Below the pieces are notes generated by a model. The model made no database searches and had not been told where the DNA came from. It saw only the letters and a program-made list of their open reading frames with translations. From Flavobacterium lindanitolerans (GTDB taxonomy: Bacteria > Bacteroidota > Bacteroidia > Flavobacteriales > Flavobacteriaceae): a stretch of 64,000 nucleotides of DNA. Shown one piece after another: positions 36,201 through 43,361 of the stretch. The DNA lies in the NCBI RefSeq assembly GCF_002846575.1, contig NZ_PJND01000010.1:219406-283405 (forward strand). The letters are read 5' to 3'. How positions within the stretch are numbered: position 1 is the first letter of the stretch; every line of letters starts with the position of its first letter. Position numbers and translations under genes: made by a program.

Positions 36201-38307
36201 TACAGGAAGCAAGACTGACGCAAGTTGTAATGGAGGTGCTAACGGAATGGCAACCGTAACGCCAACAGGCGGTACGCCACCCTATACCTACTCATGGACT
36301 CCATCAGGAGGAACGGCGGCTACAGCAACAGGACTGGCTGCAGGAACCTATACGGTAACTGTAACCGATGCCAATAACTGTCAGGCAACCCGAAGTTTTA
36401 CAATAAATGAACCAACTGCATTGACAGCCACCACATCACAGACTAATACTAGCTGTAATGGAGGTGTTAACGGAACTGCTTCGGTTACGGTTTCAGGAGG
36501 AACACCTGGATATACCTATTCATGGGCTCCATCAGGAGGTACAGCAGCTACTGCTACCGGATTGGCTGCAGGAACCTATACGGTAACCATAACTGATGCC
36601 AATAACTGTCAGATTACAAGAAACTTCACAATTACCGAGCCTGCTATATTATCAGCTACAACATCACAAATTAATGTAAGTTGTAATGGCGGTACTAACG
36701 GAAGTGCTACTGTTACAGTAACAGGAGGAACAGGCGCTTATTCCTATGCATGGGCTCCATCTGGAGGAACAGCGGCCACGGCTTCTGGATTGGCTGCAGG
36801 AATCTACACGGTAACTGCAATTGATGCCAATAACTGCCAGATTACGACTACTGTTACAATAACTGAACCTGCTGTACTATCAGCTACTACAGCGCAAACT
36901 AATGTTCTTTGCAACGGTGGTGCTACCGGAAGCGCTACAGTTACGATAGCAGGAGGAACAGGCCCTTATACCTATTCATGGGCTCCATCCGGTGGAACAG
37001 CGGCTACGGCTTCAGGATTAGCCACAGGAATTTATACTGTGACCGTAACTGACGCCAATAACTGCCAGCTTACAAGAACTTTCACAATAACTGAGCCTGC
37101 TGTATTATCCGCTACAACATCGCAGACAAATCTAAGTTGTAACGGAGGTACTAATGGAATCGCTGGTGTTACGGTAACAGGCGGAACAGCTCCTTACACC
37201 TATTCATGGGCTCCTTCAGGAGGAACGGGTGCTACAGCAACAGGACTGGCTGCAGGAACCTACACGGTGACAATCACTGATGCCAATGCGTGTCAAATCA
37301 CAAGAAGTTTTACAATAACTGAACCTACTGCATTATCAGCAACCACATCAAGCACTAACGTAAGTTGTAATGGTGGTTCTAATGGTTCTGCAACAGTAAC
37401 AGTTACTGGTGGAACAGGTGGTTATACTTACTCTTGGGCTCCATCCGGAGGAACAGCTGCCACGGCTTCTGGACTTGCGGCCGGAAACTATACCGTAACA
37501 ATCACTGATGCTAATATGTGTCAGATTACGAGAACGGTTTCCGTAACACAACCTTCTCCAATTGTAATCGTTCCATCACAGTCCAACGTGAGTTGTACAG
37601 GTGGCTCTAACGGTTCGGCTACAGTAGGAGTATCGGGAGGAGCAGGTAATTATACCTTCTCATGGGCACCTTCAGGAGGTATCGGAGCTACTGCTACCGG
37701 ATTGGCGGCAGGAACCTATACTGTAACTGTAACTGACGCAAATTCTTGTACAGCTACACAAAGCTTTACTATTACTACCACCGCAGATACAACACCGCCA
37801 ACTGTTGTTACTACCAATATTACGGTACCACTTACGGCAGGAGTTGCTACAATTACCGCAGCACAGGTGAACAATGGAAGTACAGACAATTGCGGCATCG
37901 CAAGCATCTCTGTTTCGCCTAGCACTTTTAACTGTAGTAATGTAGGCCCAAATACCGTAACATTAACAGTAACAGATAACAGCGGCAATACCGCAACAGG
38001 TACGGCTACAGTAACTATCACAGACCCTACCAATTTCTGTGGTCTTTCTGTACCGGAGTTTGGAGACATCAAAATGAGATTGTATCCAAACCCTACCAAC
38101 GGAATTGTAACTGTTGAATTCTCAAGAGATATAACGGCAGAAAAGATAGAAGTTTATTCAATCACCGGACAGCTTATTCTTTCTGACACCAATACAACAA
38201 CTCAATCAAGTCGTCAGTTTAACATGGAAAGATTCCCTTCAGGAGTTTATCTGGTTAAGATTACAACTGCTCACGGAACACAAGTAAAACGTTTGATGAG
38301 AGAATAA
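33289..38307 (+). CDS. Giant SprB-repeat surface adhesin with T9SS type A sorting signal
   Basis: The 1672-residue protein has a signal peptide (to about residue 27, ...KSEAQ), an N-terminal beta domain (about 28-250), an Ig-like segment (about 255-350), fifteen SprB-like repeats of 75-78 residues (about 352-1495) with cores such as VSCNGGSNGTATV and YSYSWAPSGGTNATATGL, an HYR-like domain (about 1499-1580) and a T9SS type A C-terminal domain (1594-1672, with LYPNPTNG and GVYLVKI). SprB repeats occur in mobile adhesins that move along the Flavobacterium surface during gliding. The product is expected to be secreted through the outer membrane and anchored. It lies 16 bases after the binding-fold gene and ends at a strong terminator. 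Confidence 0.93.
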   Translation: MKTTITFFKACLFFMICLLSGVKSEAQTMNKGDIAFIGYNTGGQDGFAFIALNDLPAGQTLYFTEQGWSGTQWMNTLNEPHLAYVIPPGITCGKIISFVETAPDVITVTGGGSVTFALGTSFNLSGGDQIIAYQSASGVAPVAPIFISAIHGDYNSSKYDPVTTWNPATGSNSTLWATSDSAIPTDLENGVNCISLYPAPGPEFANAKYNGTLTGTSIALRAAINNPSNWIHDNSTTTAIPIQPSNFPTPSVTCINCTSPTVPTLTASTSILCNGSSRTITITGSLNSATAWHVYSGSCGGTLVTSTTTGSFSVSPTTTTTYYVRGEGGCVTPGGCATITVSVNPAIVLTTGGGSTNVSCNGGNNGTATVAPTGGTPPYTYSWAPSGGTNATATGLGVGVYTVTVTDANLCQATRNFTITQPPVLNGSTVVTNIACFGGNTGAINLTPSGGTPPYTFNWGGGITTEDRTGLAAGNYSVTITDANSCTRTISNINVTQPAAVVSGTTVVTNVACFGGSTGAINLTPTGGVPPYTYNWVGGANTEDRSGLAAGTYSVTITDANGCTGTVSGIAVTQPAAALDGTITKTDVSCNGGSNGTATVTATGGTTPYSYSWAPSGGTNATATGLASGTYTVTVTDFNGCQITRTTTVNQPATALSAATGGGKTDVSCNGGSNGTATVAATGGTTPYSYSWAPSGGTNATATGLAAGTYTVTVTDFNGCQATRTYTINQPTALSAATGGGKTDVSCNGGSNGTATVAATGGTPPYSYSWAPSGGTAATATGLAAGTYTVTVTDNNNCQVTRIYTINQPTALSAATGGGKTDVSCNGGANGTATVAPTGGTPPYTYSWAPSGGTAATATGLAAGTYTVTVTDNNNCQVTRTFTINQPTALSAATGGGKTDVSCNGGSNGTATVAPTGGTPPYTYSWAPSGGTAATASGLAVGTYTVTVTDNNNCQVTRTFTINQPTALSAATGSKTDASCNGGANGMATVTPTGGTPPYTYSWTPSGGTAATATGLAAGTYTVTVTDANNCQATRSFTINEPTALTATTSQTNTSCNGGVNGTASVTVSGGTPGYTYSWAPSGGTAATATGLAAGTYTVTITDANNCQITRNFTITEPAILSATTSQINVSCNGGTNGSATVTVTGGTGAYSYAWAPSGGTAATASGLAAGIYTVTAIDANNCQITTTVTITEPAVLSATTAQTNVLCNGGATGSATVTIAGGTGPYTYSWAPSGGTAATASGLATGIYTVTVTDANNCQLTRTFTITEPAVLSATTSQTNLSCNGGTNGIAGVTVTGGTAPYTYSWAPSGGTGATATGLAAGTYTVTITDANACQITRSFTITEPTALSATTSSTNVSCNGGSNGSATVTVTGGTGGYTYSWAPSGGTAATASGLAAGNYTVTITDANMCQITRTVSVTQPSPIVIVPSQSNVSCTGGSNGSATVGVSGGAGNYTFSWAPSGGIGATATGLAAGTYTVTVTDANSCTATQSFTITTTADTTPPTVVTTNITVPLTAGVATITAAQVNNGSTDNCGIASISVSPSTFNCSNVGPNTVTLTVTDNSGNTATGTATVTITDPTNFCGLSVPEFGDIKMRLYPNPTNGIVTVEFSRDITAEKIEVYSITGQLILSDTNTTTQSSRQFNMERFPSGVYLVKITTAHGTQVKRLMRE
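34345..37775 (+). repeat. Fifteen tandem SprB repeat units in the adhesin gene
   Basis: Units of 225-234 bases repeat across the central part of the gene. Four consecutive units (about 35281, 35515, 35749 and 35983 as unit anchors) are spaced exactly 234 bases and are near-identical at DNA level, including the GCCTTATCTGC stretch, while units further right have diverged and shortened to 225-231 bases. This suggests recent amplification in the middle of the array. The array is prone to length change by recombination and to assembly collapse. Confidence 0.9.
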
Positions 38308-38340
38308 TTTAGTTAGGTTAAAGTGAATATAGTTACCCGA

Positions 38341-38374
38341 AACCGCCCATGCATATTGCATGGGCGGTTTTTTT
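38341..38374 (+). terminator. Intrinsic terminator behind the SprB-repeat adhesin gene
   Basis: A 13-bp perfect stem (AACCGCCCATGCA / TGCATGGGCGGTT) with a TAT loop is followed by TTTTTTC. It lies 33 bases after the stop codon. Confidence 0.92.
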
Positions 38375-38463
38375 CTGATTAAAAGCTAAAAACGGCTCAA
38401 CAAATCGGATTGCTTTTTTCGCTAATTTAGTAGTACCGATTTAATCCCTTAAAAACAAAAAAG

Positions 38464-39507
38464 ATGATAGCAACAAAAGGATACGCTGCCCAGGACAATA
38501 AAAGTCCGTTAGCGCCTTGGAACTTTGAAAGGCGTGAAGTTGGGCCTCATGATGTGCAGTTCGACATACAATATTGTGGAGTATGCCATTCAGACCTTCA
38601 TCAAATTAAAGATGACTGGTTTCCGGGAATTTTCCCAATGGTGCCGGGCCACGAAATTGTAGGACGGGTTGTCAAGGTTGGCGACCATGTTAAAAAATTT
38701 AAAGTAGGCGATATTGCCGGAACCGGATGTATGGTTGATTCCTGCCGCGAATGCGAAAACTGTAAAAAAGACCTGGAGCAATATTGCCTTAAAGGAAATT
38801 CGCAAACCTATAACGGCTTGGAACAGGACGGAAAGACGCCTACTTACGGAGGCTACTCCAATACTATTGTAGTCCATGAAGATTTCGTTCTGCATGTTTC
38901 AGACAAACTGAATCTTGCAGCTGTTGCTCCGTTATTATGTGCCGGAATCACAACCTATTCACCTTTACGCCACTGGAAAGTAGGAAAAGGACACAAACTG
39001 GCTGTACTTGGTTTGGGAGGTTTGGGTCATATGGCAGTAAAATTTGGAGTATCATTTGGAGCGGAAGTTACGGTTTTAAGTACTTCTCCTTCCAAAGAAC
39101 AGGATGCCCGAAAACTTGGCGCCCATAATTTTGTGGTAACCACAGATGAAGCACAGTTGGCAGCGGCCAGAAATTCTTTTGATTTCATCTTAGATACGGT
39201 TTCTGCAGAACATGACCTGAATTTGTATCTTTCTCTGTTAAAAACAGACGGCACACACATTTGTGTTGGTGTTCCATCCAAACCTGCTCCTGTTGCGGCA
39301 TTCAGCTTGTTAGGAGGGCGAAAAAGCCTGGCCGGTTCCGGAATTGGAGGTATCGCCGAAACTCAGGAAATGCTTGACTATTGTGCAGAGCACGGCATTG
39401 TTTCTGAAATCGAAATGATAGACATCAAAAATATTCAGGACGCTTATGACAGAATGCTGAAAGGCGATGTGCGTTACCGTTTCGTTATTGATATGGCGAC
39501 TCTTTAA
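38464..39507 (+). CDS. Zinc-dependent NAD(P)-alcohol dehydrogenase, YahK/CAD type
   Basis: The 347-residue medium-chain dehydrogenase reduces aldehydes or oxidises alcohols in the cytosol. Catalytic zinc ligands are Cys41 (in CGVCHSDL), His63 and Glu64 (PGHE); the structural zinc Cys are 94, 97, 100 and 108; the coenzyme motif is GLGGLGHMAVK near residue 185. The sequence matches the YahK/cinnamyl-alcohol dehydrogenase branch, often NADPH-dependent and broad in substrate. Monocistronic between two terminators. Confidence 0.94.
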   Translation: MIATKGYAAQDNKSPLAPWNFERREVGPHDVQFDIQYCGVCHSDLHQIKDDWFPGIFPMVPGHEIVGRVVKVGDHVKKFKVGDIAGTGCMVDSCRECENCKKDLEQYCLKGNSQTYNGLEQDGKTPTYGGYSNTIVVHEDFVLHVSDKLNLAAVAPLLCAGITTYSPLRHWKVGKGHKLAVLGLGGLGHMAVKFGVSFGAEVTVLSTSPSKEQDARKLGAHNFVVTTDEAQLAAARNSFDFILDTVSAEHDLNLYLSLLKTDGTHICVGVPSKPAPVAAFSLLGGRKSLAGSGIGGIAETQEMLDYCAEHGIVSEIEMIDIKNIQDAYDRMLKGDVRYRFVIDMATL

Positions 39508-39522
39508 AAAACAAAAATTATT

Positions 39523-39568
39523 ATTGGCTTTATGCGGAAGAATATACTTTCTGCATAAAGCCAATTTT
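39523..39568 (+). terminator. Terminator behind the alcohol dehydrogenase gene
   Basis: A 13-bp stem (ATTGGCTTTATGC / GCATAAAGCCAAT) with a 17-base loop is followed by TTTAG. The stem is perfect; the U-run is short. Confidence 0.7.
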
Positions 39569-39631
39569 AGTACTGTTTTCTCTTTACCTCTTCCCTGCTC
39601 TTTTTGTATTTTGAAAATTCAGACAATCCTT

Positions 39632-40339
39632 TTAAGACAAGCCCGGAAGTTGTTCTCCATTGGCATCTGTAGTCAAAACTTCACTCATATAATCAAAAAA
39701 AGGACGCATGTTTTTGAACGTCTGGTCCGCTTCTTTCAAAAAAGAAGAACTTAACACCTCAGCATCTGCAAACTTTCTGATTAGCAGGAATTGTTTATAG
39801 CGTAATAAATCAATAGCCTCATCTGTAGTATCAAAGCCTTTTGGCGCTTTCTTTAGCTGTTCTCCCTGCAATGAACCGAAAGTTTTTACAAAGGATTTAC
39901 TATTTATAATTTTTCGTAAAGGTTCCGGGTCAAAACTGATGTCTTCACGAATGCGTTTGATATCTTCTGTATTAGGAGCCCAAAAACCACCGGCTATAAA
40001 ACTGTTGCCAGGTTCGATATGAAAATAATAACCTCCCCTGCGCAAGGCAGTTGCTCTTTTGAAACCACCACTCCAGTTGGTCTTATATGGTGTTTTGTCT
40101 TTTGAAAAGCGGGTATCTCTGTAAATCCGATGCAGGCTCTTTTTACCTGAAACTGTTTCGATAACATCGTGGTTTCGGAGTTCCTGTAATAACGACTCCG
40201 CAAATTTTTCTATGGCATCGTATTCTTTCAAATACAGGTCCTTATTATCATTAAACCATTCTCTGTTATTATTTTCTTTGAGCTGTTTTAAAAAGTCCAG
40301 GCTTGAAGCAGGTATATTTGTCGGCATCTTTGAATCCAT
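39632..40339 (-). CDS. DUF2461-family protein
   Basis: The 235-residue protein carries the DUF2461 (TIGR02453) signature: SLDFLKQLKENNNREWFNDN, RDTRFSKDKTPYK and GGYYFHIEPGNSFIAGGFW. The family is widespread and functionally uncharacterised; it has no signal peptide. A second ATG four codons in is also possible. A TAnnTTTG element 19 bases upstream supports the start region. Monocistronic. Confidence 0.92.
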   Translation of the reverse strand: MDSKMPTNIPASSLDFLKQLKENNNREWFNDNKDLYLKEYDAIEKFAESLLQELRNHDVIETVSGKKSLHRIYRDTRFSKDKTPYKTNWSGGFKRATALRRGGYYFHIEPGNSFIAGGFWAPNTEDIKRIREDISFDPEPLRKIINSKSFVKTFGSLQGEQLKKAPKGFDTTDEAIDLLRYKQFLLIRKFADAEVLSSSFLKEADQTFKNMRPFFDYMSEVLTTDANGEQLPGLS

Positions 40340-40358
40340 GTTTTTGGTTTTGTTCTGT

Positions 40359-40366
40359 CAAAGTTA
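40359..40366 (-). promoter_or_regulatory. -7 promoter element of the DUF2461 gene
   Basis: TAACTTTG on the minus strand matches TAnnTTTG. The predicted leader is about 15 bases. Confidence 0.55.
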
Positions 40367-40405
40367 GTTCCTTTTCGGATAGTTTTCAATGCAAAAAACC
40401 GTTTC

Positions 40406-41083
40406 TCAACAAATCAGCTTATATCCAAATCCCCTGATATTGATTACCTCAATATTTTTGTCTTCTTCCAGTTTTTTTCGAAGTTTTGTGATGTAGACAT
40501 CCATCGTTCGGGTATTGAAAAAATTATCATCTCCCCAAAGCAGCAATAGTGTCGATTTCCTGTCCAACACCTGATTTTTATGCTTTAATAACAGTTCTAG
40601 AAGCTGGGTTTCTTTATGGGAAAGCTTTATGATTTTGTCATTAATTTTCAGTTCCTGCCTTTGAAAGTGAAAAAGATAATTGCCTATTCGTTCCTCATCA
40701 TTTTTTTCTTTTTCTGATGATGTCCTCCTAAGCAGTTCTTTCACCCTCAAAAAAAGTTCATCCAGGCTGAATGGCTTTTTGAGATAATCATTTCCTCCAC
40801 TGGCATAGCCTGCCGTAATATCTTTAATATCTGATTTTGCCGTCAGAAACATCAAAGGTATTTCAGGATTGTCATTCCTGATTTGCGATGCCAAAGTAAA
40901 ACCGTCTTTATAAGGCATCATTACATCAAGTATGCACAATGAAAACGTATGCGCTTTATAAAGTTCCCATGCTTTTTTCCCATCCGGAGCCAACATAACA
41001 ATATAACCCTGCTTTTCAAGACTCTCTTTGACGACCTTGCCTAGAAATTGTTCGTCTTCTGCCAAAAGTATAGTAGTACTCAT
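40406..41083 (-). CDS. OmpR-family response regulator (RprY-like)
   Basis: The 225-residue protein has a receiver domain (residues 4-117; acidic pocket Glu9/Asp10, phosphoacceptor Asp53 in LDVMMP, Lys in LKKPF) and a winged-helix output domain of OmpR/PhoB type (about 128-225). Its first bases overlap the end of the kinase gene by four bases, so it is translationally coupled to it. By order and domains the pair resembles RprX/RprY of Bacteroides. The divergent secreted-protein gene is a likely target. Confidence 0.94.
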   Translation of the reverse strand: MSTTILLAEDEQFLGKVVKESLEKQGYIVMLAPDGKKAWELYKAHTFSLCILDVMMPYKDGFTLASQIRNDNPEIPLMFLTAKSDIKDITAGYASGGNDYLKKPFSLDELFLRVKELLRRTSSEKEKNDEERIGNYLFHFQRQELKINDKIIKLSHKETQLLELLLKHKNQVLDRKSTLLLLWGDDNFFNTRTMDVYITKLRKKLEEDKNIEVINIRGFGYKLIC

Positions 41084-42525
41084 GATAAAGGAAGTTTAAT
41101 GAGGAAGAGACTCCCGTTAGGAATATTGTCTTTCAGTAAGATGCTCCCTTTGTGGGCTGTAATCACCTTTTTGACATAGCTCAATCCCAAACCATATCCT
41201 TTGACATTATGGATATTGCCCGAAGGAATGCGGTAAAAAGGGCTGAAAACCGCTTCCTTATGTTCGTCAGGAATTCCAGGCCCGTTATCTGCAATGGCAA
41301 TTAGCAGTTCCCCGTTTTCTATAGAACTCCTTATTTCGACAACGGAATTTGTTGATGTACTATATTTAACCGCATTATCAATCAGATTGGCAATAGCCCT
41401 GTCCAGATGTTTTTTGTTACCCTGCAATGTAGCATTGCTATTTGCTGTAACAGAGATTTGAACCGGGCTCTCTGTTTGGGCAGCAATTTGCTGTAACATC
41501 GTATCGACAGCAATCATATCTTGCAATTCCATTTCAGAACTTTCCAATCGTGCAGAAGTCAGTATTTCGTCCGTAAGCGACATAAGTTTACTACTTTGGT
41601 GGAGTATGATATCTATATAATTTTCCTGTGCCTCCTTGTCGTGGCTAAACTTTTTTAATGACTCGGCGGTTATGGCAATAGAAGTGAGCGGCGTATTAAT
41701 TTCATGTGTCATATTATTGATAAAATCATCTTTTATTGCATTAAGTTTTTGCTGTGAAAGCAGTAATCTTAGCGTATACCAGAAACAGAATAATGTAATG
41801 AGCAATAACAGTATTGACCCTGCCAATACCCATTTTAGCTGTCCAAGCAAAAACAAATCTACATTAACAACAGATACCTGCAACATTTCTTTCTTATGAG
41901 GCCGTCTCAAGGAAATGTTTACTTTTTTGGTCTGGTAGCTTTTTCCATCTCCTTTGCCATTGAAAAAAAATGGAAGCATAATACCTCTTTTTTCCAAAGC
42001 GACCTTATATTCTTTTTTGAGCAGTGCTTTTTCTATAGGGGTGTCATATGCTATTTTTGTAAGGCTGTCTCCCAATTTCTGTGTATAAAACCACACATAT
42101 CCCTTTTTCAGTTCTGCATCAACCTGACTTACCATATGATTGACAAGCAATTCTTTACTCCCGGGAGTGATACTATCAAACCTTTCCTTTAAATCGCCAA
42201 TGCTCATACTGATTTGGCTCTGACCAACAGGCGAAGGTTGTCTTTCTTTTATTGTAAATACGGTTTCTTTTACGTCCGGATTCCATCGCGCCGTGATTTC
42301 AATAAAAGAAGGATCGTTTAACCATGACCTAAATGTGCCGGTCACAATCTTGCGGTATCTGGTAAAAGAACTGTCAACGGCCTCGTCAAGAGCTTCATTA
42401 CAATCTCTTTCAAACTGCCTGCGTTCTGAAACATAGGTCGTATAGCTGTAAAAAAGTTGCAGTGCTGCAATTCCGGCAACACTAACAGACATTAGGGCAA
42501 AAGCTAACAGTATCTTTCTTTTCAT
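41080..42525 (-). CDS. Two-TM sensor histidine kinase (RprX-like)
   Basis: With the corrected ATG at 42525 the protein has 481 residues. It has two membrane segments (residues about 5-23 and 215-240) flanking a periplasmic sensor domain of roughly 190 residues, then HisKA with phosphoacceptor His274 (NNMTHEINTPL) and a HATPase domain (NLIDNAVKYS, ADNGPGIPDEHK, KGYGLGLSYVKK). The frame also opens with TTG at 42534, but that codon overlaps the promoter's TATCTTTG, so ATG 42525 is preferred. The response regulator overlaps its end by four bases. Signal unknown. Confidence 0.93.
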   Translation of the reverse strand: MKRKILLAFALMSVSVAGIAALQLFYSYTTYVSERRQFERDCNEALDEAVDSSFTRYRKIVTGTFRSWLNDPSFIEITARWNPDVKETVFTIKERQPSPVGQSQISMSIGDLKERFDSITPGSKELLVNHMVSQVDAELKKGYVWFYTQKLGDSLTKIAYDTPIEKALLKKEYKVALEKRGIMLPFFFNGKGDGKSYQTKKVNISLRRPHKKEMLQVSVVNVDLFLLGQLKWVLAGSILLLLITLFCFWYTLRLLLSQQKLNAIKDDFINNMTHEINTPLTSIAITAESLKKFSHDKEAQENYIDIILHQSSKLMSLTDEILTSARLESSEMELQDMIAVDTMLQQIAAQTESPVQISVTANSNATLQGNKKHLDRAIANLIDNAVKYSTSTNSVVEIRSSIENGELLIAIADNGPGIPDEHKEAVFSPFYRIPSGNIHNVKGYGLGLSYVKKVITAHKGSILLKDNIPNGSLFLIKLPLS

Positions 42526-42531
42526 ACAAGC

Positions 42532-42539
42532 CAAAGATA
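42532..42539 (-). promoter_or_regulatory. -7 promoter element of the kinase/regulator operon
   Basis: TATCTTTG on the minus strand matches TAnnTTTG and ends six bases before the ATG at 42525, so the transcript has little or no leader. It rules out the TTG start at 42534. Confidence 0.6.
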
Positions 42540-42625
42540 AAATTTTAAAAGTGCCCTTCCCATTTTCGTTAACACTAATTAACCCTTATTCAGGGCGGTT
42601 AACCTCAACAGCTGCAATACGGGAC

Positions 42626-42633
42626 TACCTTTG
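42626..42633 (+). promoter_or_regulatory. -7 promoter element of the divergent secreted-protein gene
   Basis: TACCTTTG matches TAnnTTTG. The predicted start is near 42637 with a leader of about 22 bases. GGTTAAC-like half-sites (TTAACACTAATTAACCC at 42570-42586 and GGTTAACC at 42598-42605) lie upstream and could bind the OmpR-type regulator. Confidence 0.5.
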
Positions 42634-42659
42634 TATTCGAAACTTTAACCAACCTGATT

Positions 42660-43289
42660 ATGAAAAAACAGACCATCAAGATTACCGTTATTCGTTTAGC
42701 AAGATTATGGCTTTTCTTTTCATGCTTTGTCACAGCAGCGCAAGAAAACACAATACAAATGAAAAGCGATATCTATTCCGAAAACAAAACCCTGACAGAT
42801 ATTATGCGTTTTGAAGACATTGATTATTATACTACAAAATTCACCGGAACGGCTTTGAAAAATAAAGAATATTATATTGTAGCCAAGGAAATCTGGAATG
42901 GCAAGATTAAAAAAACCGACACCGTTTTCAACTCATCAACCAACAGCTATATCGGAAAAATAGAAAAGGACAGCATGAATCTTCGGGTAATTGCGGGAAA
43001 ATCTTCAAATAAGACCTTAAAGATTAAATTCATGTTTGACCGCTTTGAAGTACAAAAAGAATACAAGAGTATCCGTTCTGACGACTATAGCCTCAGGGAT
43101 TTCGGTTCTCATTTCCCTATCATTACAGGTAAGCCTTTTTATGCTTTTGCCTATATCCTGCCCTATGAAGACAAACAGGGAAATAAGTTCTGGTGTGCCG
43201 TAGAAAGCAGCGGAAAAGATATCGAAAGCTGGGGAAAGGAATTTGGGATAAAACATTATATTTTATTTGAGATGCAGTTTGGCGAATAG
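42660..43289 (+). CDS. Secreted protein of unknown function, divergent from the two-component system
   Basis: The 209-residue product has an N-terminal signal (hydrophobic ...LWLFFSCFVTAAQ) with a basic start. The mature part is soluble, with IMRFEDIDYYTTKFTG, KTLKIKFMFDRFEVQKEYK and a C-terminal ILFEMQF strand. No domain recognised. It is transcribed away from the kinase/regulator pair and shares their 134-base promoter region, making it a candidate regulon member or accessory sensor protein. It ends at a hairpin shared with the convergent gene. Confidence 0.78.
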   Translation: MKKQTIKITVIRLARLWLFFSCFVTAAQENTIQMKSDIYSENKTLTDIMRFEDIDYYTTKFTGTALKNKEYYIVAKEIWNGKIKKTDTVFNSSTNSYIGKIEKDSMNLRVIAGKSSNKTLKIKFMFDRFEVQKEYKSIRSDDYSLRDFGSHFPIITGKPFYAFAYILPYEDKQGNKFWCAVESSGKDIESWGKEFGIKHYILFEMQFGE

Positions 43290-43306
43290 AAAATCAGCAT
43301 AAAAAA

Positions 43307-43343
43307 CAATGACCCTATAAAATTTGGTTTAATAGGGTCATTG
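43307..43343. terminator. Hairpin between convergent genes
   Basis: A perfect 12-bp stem (CAATGACCCTAT / ATAGGGTCATTG) with a 13-base loop. A run of A precedes it on the plus strand, so it is a good terminator for the leftward barrel-protein gene and a weak one for the rightward gene. Confidence 0.75.
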
Positions 43344-43361
43344 TGACAAAAGAGCTACCTG

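Noticed and set aside
34345..37775. Regular DNA repeats that could suggest a CRISPR array or satellite
   Set aside because: The period of 225-234 bases is a multiple of three, the frame is open throughout and the units translate into SprB-like repeats of a T9SS-secreted protein.
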